Below, piece by piece: positions 16,395 through 24,742 of a stretch of 64,000 bases of DNA; the stretch's first letter is position 1; each line of letters begins with the position of its first letter. Below the pieces are notes generated by a model. That model did not search any database. It was not told where the DNA came from and was given only the letters and a program-made list of their open reading frames with translations. The DNA is from Bacteroides faecis MAJ27 (GTDB lineage: Bacteria; Bacteroidota; Bacteroidia; Bacteroidales; Bacteroidaceae): contig NZ_FNNN01000002.1 of NCBI RefSeq assembly GCF_900106755.1, positions 248,001-312,000 of the forward strand. Reading direction: 5' to 3'. Made by a program: the position numbers and the translations under genes.

Positions 16395-16505
16395 TTATTT
16401 CTTTGCTTTTACAAATATTCCTCTTAGCTTCTTTATTCCCTTGAGTATGGATGTTGTTACCTCAAGGATAGTTATAATTACGTCCTGTGCATTATCATAA
16501 TCCAT
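16395..16505 (-). CDS. 36-residue peptide gene
   Basis: Translation gives 36 residues with an amphipathic, partly hydrophobic helix (DVIITILEVTTSILKGIKKL) and a basic tail. The ATG lies 13 bases after the stop of the 54-residue gene, so the pair forms a unit in front of DUF3871. The family was not recognised. Support is composition and tight spacing only. Confidence 0.4.
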   Translation of the reverse strand: MDYDNAQDVIITILEVTTSILKGIKKLRGIFVKAKK

Positions 16506-16518
16506 TCACTAGACGTTT

Positions 16519-16683
16519 CTATGGGTTTTCAGTTGCTACATTGCCTGTATCAACTTTACTTGCGGCGGATTTACGTTTGCTCCTACCACTATACTTCTCT
16601 ACAAGTTCCACAATAGTTGAACCTGCCACGATGATCTCAGCAATGTATGCTGCGATTCTGATTCCTTTCATTAAATGTTTCAT
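16519..16683 (-). CDS. 54-residue peptide gene with hydrophobic N-terminus
   Basis: Reading from the ATG at 16683 gives 54 residues. A hydrophobic helix of about 20 residues (GIRIAAYIAEIIVAGSTIVE) is followed by a Lys/Arg/Ser-rich tail, as in a small single-pass membrane peptide. An AG-rich stretch precedes the start. The family was not recognised. Confidence 0.45.
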   Translation of the reverse strand: MKHLMKGIRIAAYIAEIIVAGSTIVELVEKYSGRSKRKSAASKVDTGNVATENP

Positions 16684-17095
16684 TTTTCTCTTGCTTTTTG
16701 TTGTTGGTTAATAATATGTTCTTGTTCTCTTGTCTTTTATTCTTATTTCTTATTCTTGTCATATATAAGGGTTTAAGGTGAAGAGAGGGGGAGGAAGAAG
16801 TGTAAAGAAAAGGAGAAGAAAAAAATAAAGAGCCGTTATCAAGACTCTTCGTCCTGACTTGGCTCTTTGATAGGCTATCATACTTTCATTACCCAGACTG
16901 TAGCTGTGATAATTACCGATACCGCTGCTATCCTTCGAATTGAATCGCCCAATGATCTTCTAAGTATTGGGGTCAACCCGGAAATTGTTTAATCTTGTTT
17001 GAAGCTTATGTGCACCATTTACTACCGGTGCAATCTCTACGCTTCAATTTATTCTCATCTATAAGAGTTTGAGGGGGTGAGAAAGGGAGAAATTA
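16684..17095. other. Noncoding interval between integrase and small genes
   Basis: It contains a hairpin pairing AAAGAGCC with GGCTCTTT (about 16829-16868) and a short hairpin GCACC/GGTGC near 17010-17030. A possible 32-codon frame (16878-16976, minus) starting with TTG is also present. No recognised RNA or attachment site was identified. Confidence 0.4.
16878..16976 (-). CDS. Possible 32-residue membrane peptide (TTG start)
   Basis: From a TTG at 16976 the frame reads a short basic N-terminus (TPILRRSLGDSIRR) and a hydrophobic segment (IAAVSVIITATVWVM) before its stop. The pattern matches other tiny membrane peptides of Bacteroides. The start codon is non-standard and no homologue is known to me, so this is tentative. 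Confidence 0.2.
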   Translation of the reverse strand: MTPILRRSLGDSIRRIAAVSVIITATVWVMKV

Positions 17096-18808
17096 CTATT
17101 TGTTATTGAGGTCTTTTTCCTCCACAGCTAAAGTCTTTAATTCATCCAACACTCGTTCATTCATATTTTGCATCGGGAAATATTGACCGCCTGTCATTGT
17201 AACACTAACTGACCCTATGATACCTGATGCCTCTAACATGTTGATGATCGTTTGGGCGGGAGTATTGTCTTTTTCTAAAGAAACCACCATAGCAATGAGT
17301 CTACGAGCATTGACAGGCCGTATACTTCTTTTATTAATGGTTATATACTGCATGACTTCTTTTATATCAGATAGTTCTTTATTTAATGGTTTTAGGCCTT
17401 CTTCGATTCCTTTCTTTATCACTTTGAGTACTTGATTACTATTTATTGGAATATTACTTTGGAGAGATGTTTCTTGGGATATCTTATTTTTTGCTCGATC
17501 TGCTTCCGTTTTAAGTATAAATGATGCAACATCTTCTGAACGAACTTTAATATATCTCTTGAACGCCTCTTCAGTAGTATGTCCAGTGATTTTCATCAAT
17601 AAGTGACTATCATAGCCACGTTTGAGCATATTGCTTATGTAAGATCGCCGTGCGGTATGAGTACCTATTAGTTCCCAACGTTGTTTGATTGAATTAGTAA
17701 CTTTGCCCCCTCTATCTTCTGTTACAATATGTTCTTCTGTAAGGCCGGCTTTTAATCCTATTTTCTTTAAATATCTCAACATCGTATTTTCTGTGATTTC
17801 AGGTAAATTGAAATCATATTTCTTCAGTATTTCCAAAGCTATAGGGAATAATGGAATAGTAACTCTACGGGTCTTTTTAAGCTGTACAATTTCTAGTACT
17901 TTTCCGCTGCTGGTTTCTTTTACGATACCTTCATTTAATGATTTTATATCACTAAATCGTTGTCCCGTCCAACATTGTAGGATAAAAACATCTCTGGCAA
18001 CCCCCTCTTTATAAGGGAGTTTAAGGGAATATATCTTACTGATTTCTTCCTCATTTAAATAAATCTCATTTTCATCTCCTTGTCTGCTTTTGGGTTTGGA
18101 GTATTTGTCTAATTTAGCTTCGTGTATGTCTATCAGGTTATAAGGTTCTGCTCTTTTAATAATACCAATTAGTTGAACGCATTTATTGCCTACAGTACTT
18201 GTTGCAGTTGTTCGTTCACCTTTTACTTTTTTATTGAATAGGTATGTTTCATACTCTTTAATTAATGCCAGATTTATATCGTCAAAACTGATAGTATCTT
18301 GACCTTTTTCTTTTAGAAAGGTTTGGAAATCTTTTAATACAATTAAATACGTTTCCATTGTCGATCCTCTCTTATGTTCACCTGAGGTTTTGATAGTTTT
18401 GTCATTGGCAATAATATCTCGTAGCCAATGTATAGCGTTTATCTTATTAGTTCTTTGCATATTATTTTTGTATATGTATTTCCTTAATAAGTCCCAGCAA
18501 TTTTTTAGTTCGCTTGGATTATCACAAAGATAACGCTTAAATTCTTCAAATTGACTTCTTAACTCTAACAATTTTTTATTGGTAATAGTATTATTTATAT
18601 TGTCTGATTCTGTTAGGCGACAACTTATATACGCTTCTTGTTTTTTGATATTCCAATGTTCAGGATATACTTTTACTCCAGTCGACAATTTAGCCTGCTT
18701 CTGATTTATACGTACTATCAAATAAATATTAGTTGGTCTCTCACTTTTGGGTTGACGGAGGTTAAAATTAGCTTTTACAATTTCATTAATAAAGACTTGA
18801 TGTGTCAT
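17096..18808 (-). CDS. Tyrosine recombinase (integrase) of the mobile element
   Basis: The 570-residue protein has the catalytic set of phage-type integrases: Arg284 (WTGQRFSDI), His384-x-x-Arg387 (GTHTARRSY), His410 (KITGH) and nucleophile Tyr419 (FKRYI). An N-terminal arm-binding/SAM-like domain (about 1-240) precedes the catalytic domain. It is longer than the usual 400 residues because of a 150-residue Lys-rich C-terminal extension of unknown function. It lies at the junction with the conserved chromosomal tsaB block and is transcribed away from it. It therefore probably catalyses integration and excision of the element occupying 1-18.9 kb. Four 13-bp repeats lie just upstream of its start. 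Confidence 0.92.
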   Translation of the reverse strand: MTHQVFINEIVKANFNLRQPKSERPTNIYLIVRINQKQAKLSTGVKVYPEHWNIKKQEAYISCRLTESDNINNTITNKKLLELRSQFEEFKRYLCDNPSELKNCWDLLRKYIYKNNMQRTNKINAIHWLRDIIANDKTIKTSGEHKRGSTMETYLIVLKDFQTFLKEKGQDTISFDDINLALIKEYETYLFNKKVKGERTTATSTVGNKCVQLIGIIKRAEPYNLIDIHEAKLDKYSKPKSRQGDENEIYLNEEEISKIYSLKLPYKEGVARDVFILQCWTGQRFSDIKSLNEGIVKETSSGKVLEIVQLKKTRRVTIPLFPIALEILKKYDFNLPEITENTMLRYLKKIGLKAGLTEEHIVTEDRGGKVTNSIKQRWELIGTHTARRSYISNMLKRGYDSHLLMKITGHTTEEAFKRYIKVRSEDVASFILKTEADRAKNKISQETSLQSNIPINSNQVLKVIKKGIEEGLKPLNKELSDIKEVMQYITINKRSIRPVNARRLIAMVVSLEKDNTPAQTIINMLEASGIIGSVSVTMTGGQYFPMQNMNERVLDELKTLAVEEKDLNNK

Positions 18809-18814
18809 AACCTT

Positions 18815-18866
18815 GTTCTTTGAATCGGTTCTTTAATTTGGTTCTTAAAATCCGTTCTTTTGGACT
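18815..18866. repeat. Four 13-bp direct repeats upstream of the integrase gene
   Basis: GTTCTT begins at 18815, 18828, 18841 and 18854, an exact 13-bp period. Units are GTTCTTTGAATCG, GTTCTTTAATTTG, GTTCTTAAAATCC and GTTCTTTTGGACT. They begin seven bases upstream of the integrase start, between the element and tsaB. Arm-type integrase binding sites or an autoregulatory operator are the likely roles (inference). Confidence 0.7.
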
Positions 18867-18955
18867 AAATATGATACTTTGTATAGATTAGAAGTGCTCT
18901 TATACCCCTTCTGAGAATATCTACGCAAATATTAGGTAGTTTCCGACAAATCATG

Positions 18956-18963
18956 TAAATTTG
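18956..18963 (+). promoter_or_regulatory. -7 element for tsaB
   Basis: TAAATTTG matches TAnnTTTG, 25 bases before the tsaB ATG. No good upstream TTTG box is present at the expected spacing. If integration created this junction, the original upstream box may have been replaced. Confidence 0.4.
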
Positions 18964-18987
18964 CGACAATTTAATAAGCTGATTTTT

Positions 18988-19683
18988 ATGTCGTGTATAC
19001 TGAATATTGAAACCTCTACCACTGTTTGCTCGGTAGCGGCCAGTCAAGACGGACAGACGATTTTTGTGAAAGAAGACTTGAAAGGCCCTTCACACGCTGT
19101 GTCTTTGGGAGTGTTTGTAGATGAAGCGTTATCGTTCATTGATAGTCATGCCATACCTTTGGATGCAGTTGCGGTGAGTTGCGGACCGGGTTCTTACACC
19201 GGACTCCGGATCGGTGTTTCGATGGCGAAAGGCATTTGTTACGGACGGAATGTGCCCTTGATCGGTCTTCCTACGCTCGAAGTGCTGAGTGTGCCCGTAT
19301 TGCTGTATCACGATTTGCCGGAAGATGCGTTGCTCTGTCCGATGCTCGATGCCCGCCGTATGGAAGTATATGCTGCCGTCTACGACCGTGCATTGAACGT
19401 GAAACGCGCGATCGCCGCCGATATTGTCGATGAAAATTCCTATCTGGAGTTTCTGAATGAAGCCCCTGTCTATTTCTACGGAAATGGAGCTGCCAAATGC
19501 CGTGAGAAGATCATCCATCCGAACGCGCATTTTATCGATGATATCCATCCGCTGGCAAAGATGATGTATCCGCTGGCAGAAAAAGCAGTTGCCGGGGAAG
19601 ATTATAAAGACGTGGCCTACTTCGAACCTTTCTACCTGAAGGAATTTGTAGCCTCGTTGCCTAAGAAGTCACTTCTTGGATGA
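18988..19683 (+). CDS. tsaB: tRNA threonylcarbamoyladenosine biosynthesis protein TsaB
   Basis: The 231-residue protein is read from ATG 18988 (MSCILNIETST); an upstream TTG-started extension is not needed. It has the ASKHA-fold features of TsaB/YeaZ: ILNIETSTTVCSVAA at the N-terminus and the conserved VSCGPGSYTGLRIG segment. TsaB is the non-catalytic partner of TsaD and TsaE that enables formation of t6A37 on ANN-decoding tRNAs in the cytoplasm. It is the first chromosomal gene beyond the mobile element and leads a conserved rightward block. Confidence 0.92.
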   Translation: MSCILNIETSTTVCSVAASQDGQTIFVKEDLKGPSHAVSLGVFVDEALSFIDSHAIPLDAVAVSCGPGSYTGLRIGVSMAKGICYGRNVPLIGLPTLEVLSVPVLLYHDLPEDALLCPMLDARRMEVYAAVYDRALNVKRAIAADIVDENSYLEFLNEAPVYFYGNGAAKCREKIIHPNAHFIDDIHPLAKMMYPLAEKAVAGEDYKDVAYFEPFYLKEFVASLPKKSLLG

Positions 19684-19746
19684 TCCCTTGAGTGGATGAT
19701 CCCTTGAGTGAGTGATCCTTTTTTGTGAGTGATCCTTTTTAGCAAG
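19681..19746. repeat. Four short tandem repeats after tsaB
   Basis: The motif TGATCC(C/T)TT recurs four times at 16-17 base spacing, joined by GAGTG. The first copy overlaps the tsaB stop codon. This is probably slippage-generated sequence and may vary in copy number between strains. Confidence 0.55.
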
Positions 19747-19817
19747 AAGCTGTGACTTATGAGTGACCGTCGTCCTCCGACTTTTAATTTTTAATTTCAA
19801 AACTTTTAATTTAAAAA

Positions 19818-20432
19818 ATGCAATACAATACCCAACAGAAAAGAATGCCGCTCCCCGAATACGGTCGCAGCATACAGAACATGGTAGATTATGCGTTGAC
19901 CATTCAGGACCGTGCCGAACGTCAGCGTTGTGCTAACACGATTATCAACATCATGGGGAATATGTTTCCCCATTTGCGTGATGTTCCTGATTTTAAGCAT
20001 AAACTCTGGGACCACCTGGCAATCATGTCCGGTTTTGAGTTGGATATTGATTACCCCTACGAAATCATCCGTGAAGACAACCTGGTGACCAAGCCGGAAC
20101 CGATCCCATATTCCACTACCCGTATGCGCTACCGCCACTACGGCCACACGCTGGAAGTGTTGATCAGAAAAGCCTGCGAATTTCCCGAAGGAAACGAAAA
20201 GAGGAATCTGGTAGCCATGATCTGCAACCACATGAAGAAGGACTACATGGCATGGAACAAAGATACGGTAGACGACCGTAAAATAGCGGAAGACCTCTAT
20301 GAACTTTCCGACGGCAAACTCCAGCTGACAGACGACATCATCCGCCTGATGGCAGAACGTCTGAACCAGAATTATCGCCCGAAAGTGAACTACAACAATA
20401 ACCGGAACAGTAATCCGCGGAGAAGATATTGA
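19818..20432 (+). CDS. DUF4290 domain-containing protein
   Basis: The 204-residue protein matches the Bacteroidetes-specific DUF4290 family: LPEYGRSIQNMVDYAL near the start, NIMGNMFPHLRDVPDFKHKLWDHL, and a Trp-containing MKKDYMAWNKDTVDD segment. The C-terminus is a disordered Asn/Arg-rich tail. No biochemical function is established. It lies between tsaB and murA, an order I associate with Bacteroides genomes. It carries no signal peptide, so it is cytoplasmic. Confidence 0.85.
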   Translation: MQYNTQQKRMPLPEYGRSIQNMVDYALTIQDRAERQRCANTIINIMGNMFPHLRDVPDFKHKLWDHLAIMSGFELDIDYPYEIIREDNLVTKPEPIPYSTTRMRYRHYGHTLEVLIRKACEFPEGNEKRNLVAMICNHMKKDYMAWNKDTVDDRKIAEDLYELSDGKLQLTDDIIRLMAERLNQNYRPKVNYNNNRNSNPRRRY

Positions 20433-20433
20433 A

Positions 20434-20517
20434 GTATTAGGTATTAAGTATTAGCGCGGCGATGTTGTTCGCTGCATGAGGTTTTGCACTTGCGGTCTAA
20501 TACTTAATACCTAATAC
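20434..20517. repeat. Perfect 21-bp inverted repeat between DUF4290 and murA genes
   Basis: The 21-mer at 20434-20454 (core TATTAGGTATTAAG) is perfectly complementary to 20497-20517, with a 42-base loop. The right arm continues into further TACCTATTAC copies. It may act as a terminator or a dispersed REP-like element. Confidence 0.65.
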
Positions 20518-20547
20518 CTATTACCTATTACTTAATACTTAAAAAAA

Positions 20548-21852
20548 ATGGCTTCATTTGTAATTGAAGGAGGACATCGGCTGGGCGGGGACATTCATCC
20601 GCAGGGAGCCAAAAACGAAGTTTTGCAGATTATCTGTGCCACGTTGCTGACTGCTGAAGAAGTGACTGTGAACAATATACCTGACATTCTGGATGTCAAT
20701 AACCTGATTCAGCTCATGCGGGAGATGGGGGTAACAGTTGCAAAGGAAGGCATTGATACTTATAGTTTTAAGGCAGAGAATGTCGATCTAGCCTATCTGG
20801 AGAGCGATGAGTTCCTGAAAAAGTGTTCCAGTCTTCGGGGGTCGGTGATGCTGATCGGTCCGATGGTGGCGCGTTTCGGGAAAGCGTTGATCTCGAAGCC
20901 GGGTGGAGATAAAATCGGTCGCCGTCGTCTTGATACCCACTTTGTGGGGATTCAAAACCTGGGAGCCGATTTCCGCTACGACGAGGCGCGGGGAATTTAT
21001 GAGATTACTGCCGGCAGGCTTCAAGGTAACTATATGCTGCTCGATGAAGCGTCCGTGACAGGAACCGCCAATATTCTGATGGCTGCCGTGCTGGCAAAAG
21101 GGACCACCACTATCTACAATGCCGCTTGCGAACCCTACTTGCAGCAACTCTGCCGCATGCTCAACCGGATGGGAGCAAAAATCAGCGGCATCGCTTCCAA
21201 CCTGCTCACCATTGAAGGGGTGGAGGAACTGCACGGTACGCAACACACCGTATTGCCCGACATGATTGAAGTCGGAAGCTTCATCGGTATGGCTGCCATG
21301 ACCAAAAGCGAAATAACCATCAAAAATGTTTCTTACGAGAACCTCGGCATCATTCCCGAAAGTTTCCGCCGTCTGGGCATCAAACTCGAACAGAGGGGAG
21401 ACGACATCTACGTTCCCGCACAGGAAACATACGAAATAGAATCATTTATCGACGGCTCCATCATGACCATTGCCGACGCTCCCTGGCCGGGACTGACACC
21501 CGACTTGCTGAGTGTGATGCTCGTGGTAGCCACCCAAGCCAAAGGAAGCGTACTGATCCATCAGAAGATGTTTGAGAGCCGCCTGTTCTTTGTGGACAAA
21601 CTGATCGACATGGGTGCGCAGATCATCCTTTGCGACCCTCACCGTGCCGTAGTAATCGGACACAATCACGGCTTCAAGCTGCGCGGTGCCCGACTGACTT
21701 CGCCGGATATCCGTGCCGGTATCGCCCTTCTGATTGCTGCCATGAGCGCTGAAGGAACCAGCACCATCAGCAACATCGAACAGATAGATCGTGGTTACCA
21801 GAATATAGAAGGACGACTTAACGCCATCGGCGCCAGAATCACTCGTATATGA
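20548..21852 (+). CDS. murA: UDP-N-acetylglucosamine 1-carboxyvinyltransferase MurA (Asp variant)
   Basis: The 434-residue enzyme transfers enolpyruvate from PEP to UDP-GlcNAc, the first committed step of peptidoglycan synthesis. Recognisable features are the N-terminal [11 protein letters not shown] segment and the [15 protein letters not shown] loop. In most MurA enzymes this loop carries a catalytic Cys (PGGC); here it is Asp121. That substitution is known in fosfomycin-insensitive MurA because fosfomycin alkylates the Cys. The gene overlaps rimM by four bases, so translation is coupled. Confidence 0.95.
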   Translation: MASFVIEGGHRLGGDIHPQGAKNEVLQIICATLLTAEEVTVNNIPDILDVNNLIQLMREMGVTVAKEGIDTYSFKAENVDLAYLESDEFLKKCSSLRGSVMLIGPMVARFGKALISKPGGDKIGRRRLDTHFVGIQNLGADFRYDEARGIYEITAGRLQGNYMLLDEASVTGTANILMAAVLAKGTTTIYNAACEPYLQQLCRMLNRMGAKISGIASNLLTIEGVEELHGTQHTVLPDMIEVGSFIGMAAMTKSEITIKNVSYENLGIIPESFRRLGIKLEQRGDDIYVPAQETYEIESFIDGSIMTIADAPWPGLTPDLLSVMLVVATQAKGSVLIHQKMFESRLFFVDKLIDMGAQIILCDPHRAVVIGHNHGFKLRGARLTSPDIRAGIALLIAAMSAEGTSTISNIEQIDRGYQNIEGRLNAIGARITRI

Positions 21853-22388
21853 TAAAAAAAGAAGAAGTATATAAGATCGGACTATTCAATAAGCCGCACG
21901 GCATTCACGGCGAGTTGCAGTTTACTTTTACGGACGATATTTTCGACCGTGTGGACTGCGATTACCTGATATGCCTGCTCGACGGCATTTTTGTACCGTT
22001 TTTCATCGAAGAGTACCGTTTCCGTTCCGACTCCACCGCTTTGGTGAAGCTCGAAGGAATTGATACGGCGGAACGTGCACGTATGTTCACCAATGTCGAA
22101 GTCTACTTTCCGGTGAAACATGCCGAGGAAGCGGAAGACGGCGAGTTGTCGTGGAACTTCTTTGTCGGTTTCCGGATGAAGGATATCCGCCACGGTGATC
22201 TGGGAGAAGTCGTGGAAGTGGATACTGCTACGGTGAATACGCTTTTTGTTGTCGAACAGGCGGACGGAGAAGAACTGCTCGTCCCTGCACAGGAAGAATT
22301 TATCGTGGAAATAAATCAGGAAAAGAAGCTCATCACAGTCGAGCTTCCCGAAGGATTGTTGAATTTGGAAGATTTGGAGGAAGAATGA
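21849..22388 (+). CDS. rimM: Ribosome maturation factor RimM
   Basis: The 179-residue protein assists 30S subunit maturation, binding uS19. It starts with the family signature [19 protein letters not shown]-terminal PRC-barrel part includes [19 protein letters not shown] and ends with ELPEGLLNL. Length is normal. The start codon overlaps the murA stop, giving an ATGA junction, and no other gene follows within 170 bases. Confidence 0.95.
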   Translation: MIKKEEVYKIGLFNKPHGIHGELQFTFTDDIFDRVDCDYLICLLDGIFVPFFIEEYRFRSDSTALVKLEGIDTAERARMFTNVEVYFPVKHAEEAEDGELSWNFFVGFRMKDIRHGDLGEVVEVDTATVNTLFVVEQADGEELLVPAQEEFIVEINQEKKLITVELPEGLLNLEDLEEE

Positions 22389-22436
22389 ACAGATTGGTAA
22401 GCGTTTATGGGATCACAATTTATTGATAAAATATAC

Positions 22437-22518
22437 TTTAGGCACGGATTACACGGATTTCACGGTTTTAGCTGCGCAATTTCTTAAAACCGTGAAATCC
22501 GTGTAATCCGTGCCTAAA
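22437..22518. repeat. Perfect 34-bp inverted repeat (REP-like element, copy 1)
   Basis: Bases 22437-22470 (TTTAGGCACGGATTACACGG and onward) are perfectly complementary to 22485-22518 around a 14-base loop. A second, near-identical element is at 63691-63762, so this is a dispersed family. It follows rimM and could end transcription. Confidence 0.85.
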
Positions 22519-22564
22519 AGATACTTAATTGGATATAGTAACTTAGTAATTAATAAACAGAATA

Positions 22565-23422
22565 ATGGCAAGAAAACGGAGTAAAGCTTTCTGGAACAAT
22601 TTCAAGTTCAAGTATAAACTCACTATCATCAATGAGAATACACTTGAAGAAATCGTAGGGCTTCGTGTATCCAAGCTGAACGGTCTTTCGGTACTGTTGT
22701 CCGTGCTGGCGGTGCTTTTTCTGATTGCTGCCTGTATCATTGCCTTCACCCCTTTGCGCAACTACCTTCCCGGCTATATGAACAGTGAAGTCCGCAGTCA
22801 GATTGTGGACAACGCCCTCCGTGTGGATTCCCTGCAGGAACTGCTCGACCGGCAGAACCTTTACATCATGAACATACAGGACATCTTCAGCGGAAAAGTG
22901 CCGATAGACAGCGTGCAGACACTGGACTCGCTGACTGTCGCTCGCGAAGACACCTTGATGGAGCGTACCAGACGGGAAGAAGAGTTTCGCCGTCAATACG
23001 AAGAAAATGAAAAATATAATCTGACTACGATTGTCTCGCAGCCAGATGTCAACGGATTGATTTTGTATCGTCCGACTCGTGGAATGGTCTCCGACCATTT
23101 CAATGCCGATAAAAAACACTTTGGAACAGATATTGCAGCCAATCCCAATGAAAGCGTGCTGGCTACGATGGACGGCACCGTCTTTCTGAGCACATACACA
23201 GCCGAAACCGGTTATTTGATAGGCGTGCAGCACAATCAGGATTTCGTTTCGATCTACAAGCACTGTGGCTCGCTGCTCAAGAAAGAAGGCGACCGCGTGA
23301 AGGGAGGCGAGGCCATCGCCTTGGTTGGCAACAGCGGAACGCTCAGTACAGGACCGCACCTCCACTTCGAACTGTGGTACAAAGGGCATCCAGTCAATCC
23401 GGAGAAGTACATCGTGTTCTAA
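22565..23422 (+). CDS. M23 family peptidoglycan endopeptidase, membrane-anchored
   Basis: The 285-residue protein has a short cytoplasmic N-terminus, one membrane helix (about 40-62) and a coiled-coil-like linker (about 75-155). A C-terminal LytM/M23 domain follows. Zinc-binding features are HFGTDIAA (His and Asp) and the HLHFELW motif near the C-terminus, both intact, so it should be an active Zn endopeptidase cutting peptidoglycan cross-bridges, unlike EnvC-type activators. It is the gene before dxr (60-base gap). Confidence 0.9.
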   Translation: MARKRSKAFWNNFKFKYKLTIINENTLEEIVGLRVSKLNGLSVLLSVLAVLFLIAACIIAFTPLRNYLPGYMNSEVRSQIVDNALRVDSLQELLDRQNLYIMNIQDIFSGKVPIDSVQTLDSLTVAREDTLMERTRREEEFRRQYEENEKYNLTTIVSQPDVNGLILYRPTRGMVSDHFNADKKHFGTDIAANPNESVLATMDGTVFLSTYTAETGYLIGVQHNQDFVSIYKHCGSLLKKEGDRVKGGEAIALVGNSGTLSTGPHLHFELWYKGHPVNPEKYIVF

Positions 23423-23482
23423 AAAAAGTAATCATGTGAAGTGGGATATACGATTATAAGTGACAGAGGAATTAGATAAATA

Positions 23483-24652
23483 ATGGATTCAGAAAATAAG
23501 AAGAAAAAACAAATAGCTATTTTAGGCTCTACGGGCTCTATCGGGACGCAGGCGCTGCAGGTCATCGAAGAACATCCCGACCTGTACGAGGCTTATGCCC
23601 TGACAGCCAACAACCGGGTCGAACTGCTGATTGCACAGGCACGCAAGTTCCAGCCGGAAGTGGTAGTGATAGCCAATGAAGAAAAGTATGCCGAACTGAA
23701 AGAAGCACTGAGCGACCTTCCGATCAAAGTATATGCCGGAATCGATGCGGTCTGTCAGATCGTGGAAGCCGGACCGGTGGACATGGTTCTTACGGCAATG
23801 GTAGGTTATGCCGGACTGAAGCCGACCATCAATGCCATCCGTGCGAAGAAAGCCATTGCGCTTGCCAATAAGGAGACGCTCGTGGTGGCGGGAGAACTGA
23901 TCAACCAGCTGGCACAGCAATACCGCACCCCTATTTTGCCGGTGGATTCCGAACACTCGGCAGTCTTCCAGTGTTTAGCGGGAGAAGTTGGCAATCCGAT
24001 AGAGAAGGTGATACTGACAGCTTCGGGCGGCCCGTTTCGTACCTGCACGCTGGAGCAACTGAAAACTGTGACCAAGGCACAGGCTTTGAAACATCCCAAC
24101 TGGGAGATGGGAGCCAAGATAACCATTGATTCCGCATCCATGATGAATAAAGGCTTCGAGGTGATCGAAGCCAAATGGCTGTTTGGTGTGCAGCCGAGCC
24201 AGATCGAGGTGGTGGTACATCCGCAGTCGGTCATTCACTCGATGGTGCAGTTTGAGGACGGTGCCGTCAAAGCACAACTGGGCATGCCGGATATGCGCTT
24301 GCCCATCCAGTATGCTTTCTCGTATCCCGACCGCATCTGCTCTTCGTTCGACAGGCTCGACTTCACGAAATGTACGAACCTGACATTCGAGCAACCCGAC
24401 ACGAAACGTTTCCGCAACCTTGCCTTGGCTTACGAAGCGATGTACCGGGGCGGAAATATGCCTTGCATCGTCAATGCCGCCAACGAAGTGGTGGTAGCCT
24501 CTTTCCTCAAAGACGGCATCAGCTTCCTAGGCATGAGCGATGTGATTGAGAAGACGATGGAACGTGTCGCGTTTGTGGCGGCTCCTGCTTACGACGACTA
24601 TGTAGCTACTGATGCCGAAGCGCGGAGAATAGCTGCGGAGTTGATTTCATGA
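23483..24652 (+). CDS. dxr: 1-deoxy-D-xylulose 5-phosphate reductoisomerase
   Basis: The 389-residue enzyme converts DXP to MEP in the non-mevalonate isoprenoid pathway, using NADPH and a divalent metal. It has the NADPH-binding ILGSTGSIGTQAL segment at the N-terminus, the ANKETLVVAGEL motif, the substrate-binding PVDSEHSAVFQCL loop and the SASMMNKGFEVIEA segment. The length is typical. It is followed by rseP after a structured 90-base gap. Confidence 0.97.
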   Translation: MDSENKKKKQIAILGSTGSIGTQALQVIEEHPDLYEAYALTANNRVELLIAQARKFQPEVVVIANEEKYAELKEALSDLPIKVYAGIDAVCQIVEAGPVDMVLTAMVGYAGLKPTINAIRAKKAIALANKETLVVAGELINQLAQQYRTPILPVDSEHSAVFQCLAGEVGNPIEKVILTASGGPFRTCTLEQLKTVTKAQALKHPNWEMGAKITIDSASMMNKGFEVIEAKWLFGVQPSQIEVVVHPQSVIHSMVQFEDGAVKAQLGMPDMRLPIQYAFSYPDRICSSFDRLDFTKCTNLTFEQPDTKRFRNLALAYEAMYRGGNMPCIVNAANEVVVASFLKDGISFLGMSDVIEKTMERVAFVAAPAYDDYVATDAEARRIAAELIS

Positions 24653-24676
24653 ATATAAATAAGTAATATAAATTAG

Positions 24677-24724
24677 AAAGTGCCTCGGTTTCCTCTGATG
24701 AGCAGAGGGTTTGGATGAGGCTTT
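24677..24724 (+). terminator. Nested hairpin between dxr and rseP
   Basis: AAAG and GCCTC (24677-24686) pair with GAGGCTTT (24717-24724), enclosing a second perfect hairpin CCTCTGatgagCAGAGG (24692-24708). It could be a weak terminator or an mRNA-processing site; only a short T run follows. Confidence 0.45.
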
Positions 24725-24742
24725 AAATTGTAAATAAACTGT

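Noticed and set aside
22550..23389. 279-codon frame opposite the M23 peptidase
   Set aside because: It is the antisense shadow of a gene with an intact zinc motif.
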